64,000 nt of DNA from Zelonia costaricensis (GCA_030849075.1 JASAOO010003518.1:1-64000), one strand, 5' to 3'; positions 24,688-35,859 are shown, counted from the stretch's first letter. Numbers and translations: made by a program. The notes: generated from the sequence alone by a model not told the origin.

Positions 24688-25341
24688 ACGTGGCGGAACA
24701 GAAGCCGTTGTAAGCAGCGACGCCAAGTGAACGCAAGCCGGGAAAGTGGGGCGGATGGAGAGAGAGAAAGATGTGGCAGAGAGCGGGGGGAGAAGCGTCC
24801 TTTGCTCGAGATACGGCGAGCGAACGCAGCACGAGTCCGACAATGAGCATGTGCAAGTCTGCGCGCGTGTGTATGTCTGTTTGTGTGTATGCTCTCATGT
24901 CGTTTTCTTTGTTGTATTCTCACTTGGTTCAGATACATCTCCGAGTTTCTGAACGTGCGCGCGTGGATGGGTCTCGAAATCAGCAAAAAAAAAACTAGCA
25001 CGATAGGTAGCGTCGCTGCCCCCTCCCCCCCGAGAGTGACCGTAAGGTAAGTGTGGGCTGAGGAGACAGGATGCAAAGGCCAGAGCCCTCATCGAGGAGA
25101 GCGGCACGTGCTCTCTGTCTTTTCATCTCCCAGACTCCCCCGCCCGCCCGCACACACACACACAAACACAAGCACATCACTTCCATGAGAAGCTCACCCC
25201 GGTGAAGAAAGCAAAGGAGCGACACACAAGCAGTAAGCAAGCCGATAAAGGAAAGAGAGCATGGCAAAGGGGGCCAACGGCGGCACAGCGGCAAAGAGCA
25301 GATGGACGGCGTATACGCTAGCGGAGAGGGCATCGAGAAGC

Positions 25342-25357
25342 AAAAAAAAAAAAAAAA
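25342..25357. repeat. A16 homopolymer
   Basis: Sixteen consecutive A residues on the plus strand (U16 in minus-strand RNA), about 300 bases beyond the stop codon of the kinase gene. Confidence 0.9.
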
Positions 25358-25657
25358 GAGGCAGTGACAAATGGAAGACGCACACGCGTCGCCCACCATC
25401 GCCAGACGTAAAACAAAAAAACGAGAAATCGAACACACAACAAGAAAAGAAGAAGGAAGCGAGAGACACGCAAGGAGAAATGGGAAAGCAACAGCACACA
25501 GTACGACGCGGCCTGCGGATGACGACGCAGGAGCGAATGGGTGTTGCTTGGTGGCAGAGGATGAGGTGTGCAGACGCCTCAGCTCGTGGTTACCCGCGAG
25601 GTGCGGCGTCTTCGGTGCATGTACCGCAGTCTCACAGCCGCCCCGCTGTGTGCAGCC

Positions 25658-26602
25658 TCACCGCACCGGACCGTAGTCCTCCATGAACTTCAGGGTCGCC
25701 TCCCAGTTCACGACGCCAGCGTCGGAGCCGAGGCCGCTGGCGACGAGGGCGCCGACCGCGGAGCCGATGCGGCATGCCTCGACCTCCGACAAGCCGCGCG
25801 CGAGCCCAGCGATGAAGCCGCCGCAGTAGGCGTCGCCGCACCCGGTTGTGTCGGATGCCTGCAGCACGTAGGCGGGCACGCGCTGGAAGCTGTCGCGCTT
25901 AATGAGGTACGACCCGCGCACGCCGTCCTTCAGCACGCACGTCTGCACCCCCAGCGCGAAGAAAAAGTTGGCGACCTCGACGGGGTCCCGGCTGCCGGCG
26001 ATGTACGCGGCCTCCTCCAAGGACGGCATGAAGTAGTCCACGTAGGGCAGGAGCGGGGTGATGAGGTCAAGCGTGCTCGGGTTCGGGTGGATCATGTCGA
26101 AGCAGGTCACGACGCCACGCGCCTTCGCTGCTGCGAGCAGCCGCGCGCTCTGCCCCTTGTCCATCGCCTCCAGCAGGCCTGTTCCGCCGTGGTGCAGGTA
26201 GGTGCAGTCCAGCACGCTGTCGAACTCGTCGTCCGTGACGTACAGCTCGTCTGAGGCGCCGCGGTAGTGCAGGCACGGCCGCTCGCCGTTCGGGCGGATG
26301 GCCAGGATCGTGGCCGACGTGTCGCGTGCGGTGCTGAACTGCATGAGCGAGCAGTCGATGCCCCAGCGGTGGTAGCAGCCGAGGATGAAGTCGGCCTTTT
26401 CATCCTTGCCGAGGCAGCCGACAGCCGCCGTGCGGATGCCCAGCTTTGCCGCGTTGAGGTTCGCCGCGGCGGCCGTGCCGGCGGGGTTCATGCGGATTTG
26501 CTGCACAAACTCCACTCCGCCCCCGTCCGGCACCTTCACAACAGGCCGGCCGGCGATGTCGAGCACCGTCAGCCCCACGAACGCGGCGTCGTACTTGGGC
26601 AT
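25658..26602 (-). CDS. PfkB/ribokinase-family carbohydrate or nucleoside kinase
   Basis: A 314-aa member of the PfkB family, which phosphorylates sugars or nucleosides with ATP. Near the N terminus N-P-A-G-T-A-A-A-A-N-L corresponds to the first PfkB signature (substrate-lid region), followed by G-C-L-G-K-D-E. Near residue 251 D-T-T-G-C-G-D-A-Y-C-G-G-F is the second signature: the anion-hole glycines and catalytic Asp are kept, with Cys in place of the usual Ala of GAGD. The substrate cannot be read from sequence: ribose, adenosine, fructose and others share this fold. The frame is open to an ATG at 26683, but the acceptor AG at 26614-26615 lies downstream of that ATG, so the ATG at 26602 is chosen. 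No targeting signal is obvious from this start. Confidence 0.85.
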   Translation of the reverse strand: MPKYDAAFVGLTVLDIAGRPVVKVPDGGGVEFVQQIRMNPAGTAAAANLNAAKLGIRTAAVGCLGKDEKADFILGCYHRWGIDCSLMQFSTARDTSATILAIRPNGERPCLHYRGASDELYVTDDEFDSVLDCTYLHHGGTGLLEAMDKGQSARLLAAAKARGVVTCFDMIHPNPSTLDLITPLLPYVDYFMPSLEEAAYIAGSRDPVEVANFFFALGVQTCVLKDGVRGSYLIKRDSFQRVPAYVLQASDTTGCGDAYCGGFIAGLARGLSEVEACRIGSAVGALVASGLGSDAGVVNWEATLKFMEDYGPVR

Positions 26603-27639
26603 CTTCGTTGATGCTGTTGTCGAGAGCGACGTCGCCGGAATTCGGTGGAGACCAGGTGAAAAAAAGAACGCACTGCAAGGCAAGCGCCAAGGCGTGGCTC
26701 AAACTGGACCGGGGAAGAGGCGTGGAAATGAAGAGGTGAACTTATGACGGCAGTGACGCACGTGTGGCGGTGACAAAAGAAAGGAGCTGGGTGGGACTGC
26801 CGCTGTGGGAGGGAAGTTGGGCTATCTGTGCGCCAGTGACGGCGGACGTACGCAAGCGGTGGTCGCGTTGTCGTCGGGCACGAGAGGAGCAAGAAGGAGA
26901 AGGGCGTGGGCGCAGAGGCGAGAGTAGTCAAGAGAGGCGCACCGTGACGGGCACTCGCGAGGTCACGCACATCACCGACGCAGCGCTACCGCGATACGTA
27001 CGTTGCCAGCGTTGGTGGTTTTCTTTCTGTGACGTGCACCACAGCCCGACGCCAGCATTGCGAGAGTGTTTTCTTGGTAGCCGGCGTGTGGCAAGCCCAA
27101 GAAAACAAAGGCTTGTCGAGGTGTTTGTCCCACACCCTCGTCTTCCGCCACTCGATGCATGGACGCAGCGCCTGTGGAGCTCACTTGCTACTGTTTGCAT
27201 GTGTCCGAACACGTGGATTGCTTCACGCGCGGGTGTGCCTGTGCATGTGTGTGTGTGTGTGTGTTTGAAAGCAGGCGGAGGAGGAGGAAGCTCCGGAGAA
27301 CTGCATGGCGCAGCACAGCGCATGCGCGCAGGAAACACGGAAGCCCTGTCACTCGACTTCTCACCGACATACGTGTGCAAAGACGCGCAGAGAGAGCGGG
27401 ACGTCGCCAGACACACATACACACCCACAAACGCGTTGGGCGAAGACAGAAGAAAAAAACGTAAAGCAGCCACCACCGCAGAGCGGGATCACACTCGAAA
27501 CCGTCAAGATACGTCAACAAACAGACACACACACAACACGCAGGAAAGGCCCCCGCCGCTCTGAAGCAGGTCGAGGCATGTTGATACAGAAGCAACCGCG
27601 CACGCGCTCGCGTGGCACGCACAGGCACCCTGCCAGTGC
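26603..27639. other. Intergenic between the PfkB kinase and Rab21
   Basis: No gene seen. A pyrimidine-rich minus-strand tract next to the kinase start serves as its trans-splicing signal. The rest is unremarkable apart from a short TG repeat near 27246-27263. Confidence 0.6.
26614..26615 (-). promoter_or_regulatory. Spliced-leader acceptor for the PfkB kinase
   Basis: On the minus strand a U-rich pyrimidine tract (about 26640-26670) is followed by its first AG here, 11 bases before the ATG at 26602. It excludes the upstream in-frame ATG from the mature mRNA. Confidence 0.55.
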
Positions 27640-28485
27640 TCAGCAGCAGCCGCTGCTGCCGCCTCCCGCCGCCCGATTCGGGTCCGCAAAGGCGTCGTCG
27701 TCAAGGGTGATCGGTTGATTGCCTCCGCCCCCGCCGTACCGCTGCGACCGCGGCGGTGCCACACCCGCGTAAATCCGTCCCTCGCCGGGGGAGTTGAAGC
27801 CGGGCGTAACCGCCTCCCCGTCCTCCGTCACCACCGTCAGCCCGCGGCGTCCGCGCGCGCGTGATGGGGTGCGGCCGCCGGCATACCCGTCGCCGCCACC
27901 ACCCGCGCCGCCACCGCTTCCGCCGATGAGCCCCGCCGCCTCGCGACGGCGCAGGATCTGCGTGGCCATGGCGCTGAAGACATCGGCCACAGCTTGACCC
28001 GTCTTGGCGCTAGCAAAGAAGTGCTGGGCGCCGAGCTCCGCCGCCATGGCAGCCCCCTCGCCCTCACTCACCTCACGCTCTGCCGGCGCCGCGTCCGCCT
28101 TGTTGCCACACAGCACGAGCTGGATGTTGCCCTCGCCCACCACCGCGTAGAGCTCCTTCGCCCACGTGCGCACCTTGCGCAGAGTGTCGGCGTCGGTGAT
28201 GTCGTAGACGATGATGGCGCCGTCCGCGTTGCGGTAGTACATGGGGGCCAAGGCGTGGAAGCGCTCCTGCCCTGCCGTGTCCCACAGGGCCAGATCGACC
28301 TCGCGAATCGCACCGGGGGCGCTGCCCGCATCATTGATGGGCACCGCTTTGGAGCTGTACATGCTCGCCTGCACCGTGCTCGTCTCCTTGTCGTCGAAGG
28401 TGTTCTTGACGTACCGTGAGATGAGCGAGGTCTTGCCAACGCGGCCCTCGCCGAGGAGGACCACCTTGAAACTCAGACCCTTCAT
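27640..28485 (-). CDS. RAB21: Rab21 small GTPase
   Basis: A 281-aa Rab-family GTPase. The G-box motifs are intact: G-E-G-R-V-G-K-T-S (residues 12-20), W-D-T-A-G-Q-E (68-74), N-K-A-D (128-131) and S-A-K (159-161). The T-V-Q-A-S-M switch I segment and the W-D-T-A-G-Q-E-R-F-H-A-L-A-P run are closest to Rab21 among Rabs. There is a small insertion between beta2 and beta3 (about 48-62). The protein ends in G-C-C, a double-Cys site for geranylgeranylation and membrane attachment. Residues 180-275 form an unusually long Gly/Arg-rich tail compared with the usual 200-225-aa Rab. Rab21 acts in early endosomal traffic in other eukaryotes, and the T. brucei gene next to NOT1 is, as I recall, Rab21. The start is the only ATG before the P-loop. 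Confidence 0.9.
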   Translation of the reverse strand: MKGLSFKVVLLGEGRVGKTSLISRYVKNTFDDKETSTVQASMYSSKAVPINDAGSAPGAIREVDLALWDTAGQERFHALAPMYYRNADGAIIVYDITDADTLRKVRTWAKELYAVVGEGNIQLVLCGNKADAAPAEREVSEGEGAAMAAELGAQHFFASAKTGQAVADVFSAMATQILRRREAAGLIGGSGGGAGGGGDGYAGGRTPSRARGRRGLTVVTEDGEAVTPGFNSPGEGRIYAGVAPPRSQRYGGGGGNQPITLDDDAFADPNRAAGGGSSGCC

Positions 28486-29527
28486 CCCCCTCCAGCGGCC
28501 AACACAACCCGACGCAGTAGTACCACGACAAGACGATCTACCAACAGCAGCAGCCGCAGTTGCAGAAATGGCTTATCCACTTGGTCGTGCGTGAGCGACA
28601 GTGGAAGGCAGGCCGATGGAACGGGCAGGAACGCAGTATGAGGAGCAACACAGAAAAAAAAAATGCGCGTCGGCCACAAGCCCAGCGCCCCTTCACTGCG
28701 TTGTTTATTGTACTTTGCTTGTGTGTTCTTGAGCTTTATGTTCGCAAACGGAAGTTGGTTTGTGCGTGTGCGTGTGTGAGGAAAAATGCGCTAGAATTTC
28801 TTGAAAAGGAAAAAGATGCACCGCGAGCCTCTTTGTGCCGCACTCGAGGGCCTCAACGAAGCTGCGCTGCGGTGGGTGGAAGCAAAGGACGGGCAAGTTT
28901 GAAATGAGGTGTGTGATGGTGTGTGAGGACGGCGGTGTAGAGAGGCCATGAAGATGAACACACACGGTGGGACACCTGAGGAGCACCATGAAGACCTCGC
29001 GAGTAACGGTGGCTGCGCATGCGGCGGTGAGCCTAAACAGCGCCGCAGAAGTTGTGCCGGTCAGCCTCAGAATCGCACACACACACACACACACACATGG
29101 AGCACACCTTGTCCTGCTCTGCTTGATATCTCTGTTTTTTTTTTCCTCTTCTCGTAGTCCCGTCGCGGCGTTGGCTTTCAGCAGTCAGAAGCAACGGGGC
29201 TTCGCTCTCCCCGGTGACGGTCCGCCGTCCCAGGCTTTGATCGTTGGTGAGCTGCGCACGGAGCAGCGTTCCGTAGATGGCATGCACTCCCTTCTCCTTT
29301 TTGCGCGTGCGTGCGTGTATGTCGTGCGTGCATGTGTCTATGTCTCTATGCACGCGTGGCGGCGAAGGGCGGTACGCTTGCGTTGTGGAGTGCCATCCAT
29401 GAGCACCCATCGCCGTACCTTTTCTTCCTGCGTGCTGCCTCCGTGGAGGGGGAGGGGGAGGGGGAGGGGGGGGGCCAGAGTGGCACGTCAAGAGAGAAGA
29501 AGGGAGAGGGGCAGGTGAGTAGGCGGG
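28486..29527. other. Intergenic between Rab21 and the TEDC1-like gene
   Basis: No gene seen in 1.0 kb. It contains a CA repeat at 29076-29098 and a GGGGGA array at 29448-29474. Confidence 0.6.
29448..29474. repeat. GGGGGA tandem array
   Basis: Four to five GGGGGA units ending in a G10 run, only about 55 bases beyond the stop codon of the minus-strand gene. It is a strong G-quadruplex-type sequence on the plus (template) strand and C-rich in the RNA. Confidence 0.85.
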
Positions 29528-32500
29528 TCAGTGTACCCCTTCCTTTGAGGCCGCGTCTTCGGCGGCGGGCGACGGGGCCACGGGCGTGGCCATACGGAGG
29601 CCGTAGTGGTGGTACAAGGTGTGCAGCATCGTCTTGCAGTGCTCGACGCGGGCCGCCGTCTGCTCACGCACCCGCAGCTGCTCGTCGAGCTGCGCCTCCC
29701 ACGCCGCCAGCCGCTCCAGCTCCAGCCGAGCCGACGTCGTCGACCCCACAGCGGGCTCGCCGACTTCCGTCAGCTGCACCTCGGCGCTGCTAAGCGTAAC
29801 AGGGCCGTAGACGTCTTCCTCCGCACGCAGCTGGGCATACGCGGCCGCGGCGTTGGTGACGAGGTCCAGCGGCGGCAGCAGCACCTCGACCGGCCGCACC
29901 GCCGCCTCAGCTGTGCTGTCGGCGAGGTGCGAGCTCTGGGTAAAGCTGTCTTGCCGCCGACCGTGCGCGGCGCGCTCCGATTTCCCGCGTGCCGGACCGC
30001 TGGAGGGGCTGCGGCTGCGCTGCCACTGCTGCCGCTGGAAGCCCAGCACCGCCACCTCCGCTGCCAGGGCGGCCTGGAGGGAGTAGCGGCCCGCCATGTT
30101 CTCCCGCACGCGCGCCTCCTGCACCTGCTGCGCCTCCACGTCTAGCAGGAACCGCAGCTCCTCCGGTGCCACCATATGGGGAGCCACGTGACTACGGCGC
30201 AGCAGTCGGCGCCACGTCTCCGTCAAGGTCGCACGGACGCGGTTCGCGCGGAACGTGGAGAGGGCGCGGCTCAGCCCTGCGACGGATGCGGCGAGCGAGG
30301 CGCTAGAGGGCGACGGCTGCTGCTCTGGTAGCAGTGTGGAAGACGGGACACTGGCGCGAAGCTGACCACGCTGCACGGCGCGCTGCCACCGCGCTGCCTC
30401 CCCGCCCCCGCCCTTCGTCTTGTGACGCTGCAGGGCGTCGTCGCTGCTGTCCGCAGTCGCCACGGCAGCGTCCGTCGACAGCCACGTGGCATCGTCCTCC
30501 TCCAGCGCCTCGAGCACCTCGGCGGCGGAGACGCCCACCTCGTCGTAGCGCAGAAGGAAGGCGACGAGCGAGCCAGCCTTGGCGAGGCAGTCGGCTGTCA
30601 TCCGCAGTCGCGCCTCGGTGGCCTGCACGTGGGCGAAGCCGGCGAGGACCTCCTCGTACAGAGCGTCGTGCTCCTTACGGCACAGCTGGGCGTCGAGGGG
30701 GCTGTGGAGGCCGAGCTGCGTGGCCTGCTCCGCCTGCCGCTGCAGGGCGTGGTGAAGGCGGTTGAGCGAGAGGCTCAGCAACCTGCGCGCGGCCATCAGA
30801 CGACGCACGTGCAGCGTCCCTCTGGAAGGGCCCGTCGACGGCGTCGCAGCTGCGCCCGTGCTCGACGCAGGCCCTAGACACCGCTCGAGCTGCGCGAGTC
30901 GGCCCGCTATGGTGGCGCTCTCGTCGAAGCTGACCGGGGGCCAGACGCTGGCGTGGCCGAGGCGGTGCAGCAGCCGCTCTCGCGCTGTCGTGGCATCGCG
31001 CGTGTCTTCGATGTGGTACTGCAGCAGAAACGCGTAGCGGCGGTTGAGCTCCACGTACTCGGCCACCGCCAGCAGTCGATACTGCTGCGTCAGCCACAGC
31101 AGGGCAAGCAGGAGCTCGTGCGGCGATGCGCTGAAGGGAGTCTGCAGGTAGAAGACGTCGCGACGGTAGCCGACCTGGGCAAGACAGCGCACCACGAAAT
31201 ACCAGTCAGCGATCGGCAGTGGCGTGCGCAGGCGGCCGTCATACGCCTCGGCCAGCCCCACTGCCGCAACCGCGGCCCCTTGCTGCCCCACCGACGCTGC
31301 CCGCTCGCTTCGGGCTTCGCTCACGGAACTGGCCGGGGCTTCCCGCTGCGCCACGCGCGTCGCGCCGCCTGACGACGGCGGCAGCAGCGACCACAGCACG
31401 CTGTCCGGCGGCAGCGGGTCACACGCGCCGCGCGCGCGGCGCTCCGCCTCCGCCTCACCGGGAAAGCGCCACAAGAGCCGCACAGGGGCCTCCCGGGCGA
31501 CCGGGTTGGTGGGCACGTCGTCATCGGAAGACGACGAGGAGCCGTACACCACCTCGTAGGCATCCTCTGCACCACCCGTGCACACCTCCGCTTCTTGCGC
31601 TGACAGAGGACCGCGGTCGCGGGAATGGCGGCGGCCCTGCGAGCGGAGACGGTGGTGGCGGCGGCGGCGGTGGGCGTCCAGCACGGAGAGGCAGTAGAAG
31701 ACCGCGTTGAACAGCATGCGCCACACCCCATTGCGGATGAGGACCGTGGCAGCCGCGAGCTCGGCGGCCGAGGTGGGACCCGGTGTGTCTGCGTCGTGCA
31801 GGCGCAAGTACGCCTCCAGGCCGACGAGCAGCGCCTCGACGTCCTCGGCACCCGAAGGCGCCGGCGTTGTCACACCGCCTTCACTTGGACGCACGTCGCA
31901 AAAGCCAAGCGCGGCCCACACACGCACCGCGACGTGCATCAAGGCGGGAATGCCGTGAGTGGAAAGCGAGGGGGGAAGCTCAACCGCCGCCCGCGCCGGC
32001 GTCGCGCGAGTGGCGGGAGAAGACGAGGGCGGGGCCGTGCGCGCAGGAGTGGGTCGACGAGCATGGGCCACGGTGCCCCACGTGCGGGGAGCCCCTCCCG
32101 TCTCCTTCAACCGCGGCGGGCGAAGCGGGGACGGCGAGGCGTCGGCGCCTTGGTCCTGCTGCGGCGGCACATGTTGCTGGCGCACATGTTCCTGCGACGC
32201 GGATCCGGCGTCCGCCTGTGGTGAAGCAGAAGAACGCACTGGAGTTGCCCGCATCTCGGCGTGCGCGTCCTTGACGGCGGTACCCTGGAACTGGGCGTAG
32301 AGGGCGGCGAGACGGTCAACACCGCGCGAGCCCGTCGACTCCGCAAGGTCGCGCGAGCGATGGGCATGGTCATGATGCACGCCTTGGTCGCCAGCGGGAG
32401 GGGGCGTATTCGTTTCCAAGGCACTCATCGTTCCGGCACCGGCCGTGAATGCCGAGAAAGGCGGCAGGGCTGGCGGGTGTAGACTGCAGGAGCCGAGGGA

Positions 32501-32737
32501 GGGCAGCGTCTGCGTCGTCTCCAGCGACGCTACGCGTTCGTGATCGCCGCGGTGTGCACGCGAGAGTGGGATGGGTGTGAGTCGCGACGAGGCGAAGCTG
32601 GCGTCAAGCTGCTCTGTCACCGATGCCGCCTCGCCGACTCGCGTCGCCGCCACACGCGCGCTCCCGTCGTCGTCATCCTCGAAGGGCTGAACGAGACGCA
32701 CTGGGGGACGACGCGGTGCCACTTTCCTGCTGTGCAT
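29528..32737 (-). CDS. TEDC1-like coiled-coil protein (putative delta/epsilon-tubulin complex partner)
   Basis: A protein of about 1069 aa. Residues 1-250 are Ser/Pro/Ala-rich. A conserved region starts near 261, with L-F-N-A-V-F-Y-C-L and, at about 514-560, G-Y-R-R-D-V-F-Y-L followed by H-E-L-L-L-A-L-L-W-L. Coiled-coil segments follow at about 644-670 and 1012-1042. This G-Y-x-R...E-L-L-L-A-L-x-W-L pattern followed by coiled coil resembles metazoan TEDC1 (C14orf80). TEDC1 with TEDC2 binds delta- and epsilon-tubulin and stabilises centriolar triplet microtubules. Kinetoplastids have triplet basal bodies and both tubulins, so the role is plausible. The match is from memory and should be treated as a hypothesis. 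The frame is open to 33232, but residues encoded upstream of 32737 are low-complexity, so the ATG at 32737 is preferred. Confidence 0.55.
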   Translation of the reverse strand: MHSRKVAPRRPPVRLVQPFEDDDDGSARVAATRVGEAASVTEQLDASFASSRLTPIPLSRAHRGDHERVASLETTQTLPSLGSCSLHPPALPPFSAFTAGAGTMSALETNTPPPAGDQGVHHDHAHRSRDLAESTGSRGVDRLAALYAQFQGTAVKDAHAEMRATPVRSSASPQADAGSASQEHVRQQHVPPQQDQGADASPSPLRPPRLKETGGAPRTWGTVAHARRPTPARTAPPSSSPATRATPARAAVELPPSLSTHGIPALMHVAVRVWAALGFCDVRPSEGGVTTPAPSGAEDVEALLVGLEAYLRLHDADTPGPTSAAELAAATVLIRNGVWRMLFNAVFYCLSVLDAHRRRRHHRLRSQGRRHSRDRGPLSAQEAEVCTGGAEDAYEVVYGSSSSSDDDVPTNPVAREAPVRLLWRFPGEAEAERRARGACDPLPPDSVLWSLLPPSSGGATRVAQREAPASSVSEARSERAASVGQQGAAVAAVGLAEAYDGRLRTPLPIADWYFVVRCLAQVGYRRDVFYLQTPFSASPHELLLALLWLTQQYRLLAVAEYVELNRRYAFLLQYHIEDTRDATTARERLLHRLGHASVWPPVSFDESATIAGRLAQLERCLGPASSTGAAATPSTGPSRGTLHVRRLMAARRLLSLSLNRLHHALQRQAEQATQLGLHSPLDAQLCRKEHDALYEEVLAGFAHVQATEARLRMTADCLAKAGSLVAFLLRYDEVGVSAAEVLEALEEDDATWLSTDAAVATADSSDDALQRHKTKGGGGEAARWQRAVQRGQLRASVPSSTLLPEQQPSPSSASLAASVAGLSRALSTFRANRVRATLTETWRRLLRRSHVAPHMVAPEELRFLLDVEAQQVQEARVRENMAGRYSLQAALAAEVAVLGFQRQQWQRSRSPSSGPARGKSERAAHGRRQDSFTQSSHLADSTAEAAVRPVEVLLPPLDLVTNAAAAYAQLRAEEDVYGPVTLSSAEVQLTEVGEPAVGSTTSARLELERLAAWEAQLDEQLRVREQTAARVEHCKTMLHTLYHHYGLRMATPVAPSPAAEDAASKEGVH

Positions 32738-33908
32738 CAGAGGCAAATGAACCAAAAGAAAGAAAAGCGTAGTTCTGACACGGTGCGAGAAGTGCGTGAT
32801 GCACCCTTTGCTTGTTCTTTCGGTCTTCCGCTTCCTGGACTTGACGGAAAGGAGCTGTAGATGAGGACGACTGAAGAGGGAAAAGGGGAAAGGGGGTGGC
32901 GTGTGCCACAGCACGTGCCTGCCACAGTCAAGCCTCACGATTGGGGTGTAGCTTAGCGGCTGCTGTTCAAGTGTTGTCCGGCAGGTGGGAGTTGAGTAGG
33001 TGATAACCAGCCCGCACACATACACACACGCGCGCTGGACAGTAACGTGGTTTCGAAAGGCCGCACACAATCTATGGATGCGGTGCAGCCGCGTGCAGTC
33101 GGCGTGGTGTGTACGCCGCTGAGCATCCCGCGATACCAGGGGGAAGAGGAAAACGCGAAAAAAGGAATTTTGTCGAAAGACTGGCATCACATTTGCTTCT
33201 GGAAAAAAGAAGGGCGGAGTCGTTTGATGCACGCGTCCAGCTCACACTCTCACGCCCATTTCTCTCTCTCCTTCGCTGGAGGGAACCCTCTCAGCATAGC
33301 CCGGGGTGCACTCCACCAGCGCGCGAGTGAGGGACGTAACGGGGCGAGTGGCCATGGCGAGGAGGCACCATCTGCTGGTAGAGCAGCATGTGATGCGTCC
33401 TTCGAAGCCACGAGTTTGCCCTCTGTGCACCGCCTTCGGAGCTACACGAGCTACCAAAGACGCTGTACTCTGTAAACGTTATAGTTGCACATGTTTGTCG
33501 GCGTGTCGCTCGTCTTTTCAGTGTGGTTGATGCGTGTTTGTTTGTGCGTCTTCTTTTTTTGTGGTGATGGGACGGAAGAAGGTCACGGCGAAGGAGATGC
33601 CGGGAAAGATGAAGAGGGAGAGAAAGAGAGAGCACAACGCTTCGAGAGCGAAGACGCCACCCACACGCGGAAGAAGAAGAAAAAAAGGCAAGAGAAGCGG
33701 CGAGCACGTGCGTGACAGCTGAGAAACGAGGAAAAAACAAGCGACACCCGAAATCACACGGACACCACCAAGTACACGCCCAGAAATTTCAAAAAAAACG
33801 CAACACTTTCAGACACACCTACACACACAAAAAGGGGCACACCCTAAAAAGGAAAAAAGGGCGCATTGGAGACGCACCACCGCGAGCTCGCTACAGTAAA
33901 GATACACA

Positions 33909-33910
<2 letters not shown>

Positions 33911-33939
<29 letters not shown>
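33911..33939. repeat. (CA)n microsatellite
   Basis: Near-perfect CA repeat of 29 bases in the long gene-free interval. Confidence 0.9.
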
Positions 33940-35859
33940 CAAAAAGAAGGATTTGCGAACGGTCCCGCGCCTCTGTGATAGAACAATGCACATCGTCACT
34001 GCCTGCGACGGCGAGGAACACCACGAGAAAGGGAAATGGAGGAGACCGCGCGAGACGAAGAAGTCGACTTTCGCGGCAACCTTGACGTCACCGCCCTGTC
34101 CCGTGGTGGACGGAGCCCCTCGCGTAGCCGAGCACGACGGGCGTGAAGCCGCACTTGGCGGCAGCATGCACGCGGCACGGCGGTCAGAGAGCAAGAGGAA
34201 GGAAAAGGGAAACAGAGCGAGGCGCCGGCATCTGTCACGGTAGCAGCGGAAAGGAAAACCCGACTGGGCGCCGCTTGTTTTCTCTCCTCTGCGTTTCTTC
34301 CGCGCTTGCGCTTGAGTTTGCCCCTCGCTACTTCAGCCCAGCATCGCACGACGCGCCGCGCACGATGCGGGAAAATGATTTTGCCTGAGCTCACAGGCGG
34401 CAACCAGCACAGCAGCGAGCACTGGAGCCGCCTCGAAGAGCCTGACGACTGCAGCGACACGCTGACGAGCACCGAAGAGGCGGGGAGGGGGGGAAGCGGA
34501 ACAAAAGGGTGGAAGGGGGAAACAGAGAGACAGGGCGCGTCGTGGGGGGGAGGGGTGCGGGCAGGCACACAAGGCGCCCATGAGGCAACACGAGAAAAAA
34601 AAACGTGAAAGATTGCGACAGAGAGAGAAGGCCACACTTCAGTTCTGTTGTTCTGCTCCATAGACACAGAGCACTCACCAGCCAAAAACAGCAAGACGGA
34701 AAAACCAAGGACACAAGACCACGGCAGCGCTCACGCTACACGTGAAAGGAAAAAGGGAGAGCGCGAACAGTTGGTGAACCACAACGAGAGGAGAACGGGA
34801 AAAAAAGCAAACGACCGAAACACGAGCAAGCAGCGTGACAGCGAGACAACGGAAAGGGGGAAGAAAAAAAGGCAGCACGGCGGAAACACACCTAGAGCAG
34901 GAGAAACGTGCGAGGTCGAGAGCGTATGTGCGCACGACTCTGTGCTTGATGAGAGGCTGCGGCAGCCCATTTGGATGCTTCGTGCTTGCCGTCCCCCGGC
35001 AACAGCGTTCAGGTGCATCAAGAGCGCACGAGTTGGGATGGGAAAGAGGGCCGGGAGCCGTGAATCGACGCACACGAAAACAGGCTGAAAAGCAAAGGCG
35101 TGTAGTGGCACCACAACACTGGAAGCATCCGTCCGCGCCAGAACGAAGGGCAGGTTGCATCACCTCCTATTGACGTAGTCCAGCAGGAAACGTGTGGGGA
35201 GATAGATCGAGGCCGTCTCCGTCCCTCGCCTGCTCTGTCCTTGAGCCTCTACAACAGGCGCGGGCACACACATACGCCCATCTAAGTGAGCGCGTCGGCG
35301 GAAGAAGGGACTACACGTGCGAACGAGAAGGGAGAAGCGACGTCATGGGGCACAACGCGGACGCGGTGCGTGCGAGCATTGCGCCAGGCGCTACGGCACA
35401 GAGAACAAAAAAAAAAGGAGGAGCACTGGGGAGAAAAGGAGAAACGCGGGAGGAGAGGGAGAAAGGCGAGGCGGCACCACGACCAGAGCTGAAGAAGGCG
35501 ACAACGCGACGAGCAAGGGCGGTGAGCTCCTTTTTGTTGTTGCTTTGGAAAACCAGTAACAGGTGGGGTGGGTCGTGATATGGAGGTGGGGGGAAAGGCC
35601 AAGAGGGTCCCAGAACGGCGCAGGAGAAACAACAGCACAAAGAAGACACAGCCGTGGTGAGCAAAGGACAGGGGAAAACAAAAAAGGGGGCAGCTATACG
35701 GTCCCGCTATGATGACATAAGAAGGGGGAAGCGGCGTGGCGTCTGGGTACATCGACAATCTCGTGCGGAGGCACGTGCGGGAAGAGCAGAAAGGACGCAC
35801 TTACAAGCGTGTTCTCGCTCTCTCTTGTTCTCCGCCCCTCCCATTGCTCGCAAGACGTG

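Larger units (their letters stand above)
23235..25657. other. Intergenic between NOT1 and the PfkB kinase
   Basis: No gene is recognisable in 2.4 kb. Low-complexity frames only. Contents include a long (CA)n tract at 24190-24225, (TG)n at 24662-24687 and an A16 run at 25342-25357. It should hold the NOT1 5' UTR and splice site and the 3' UTR of the kinase gene. Confidence 0.6.
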
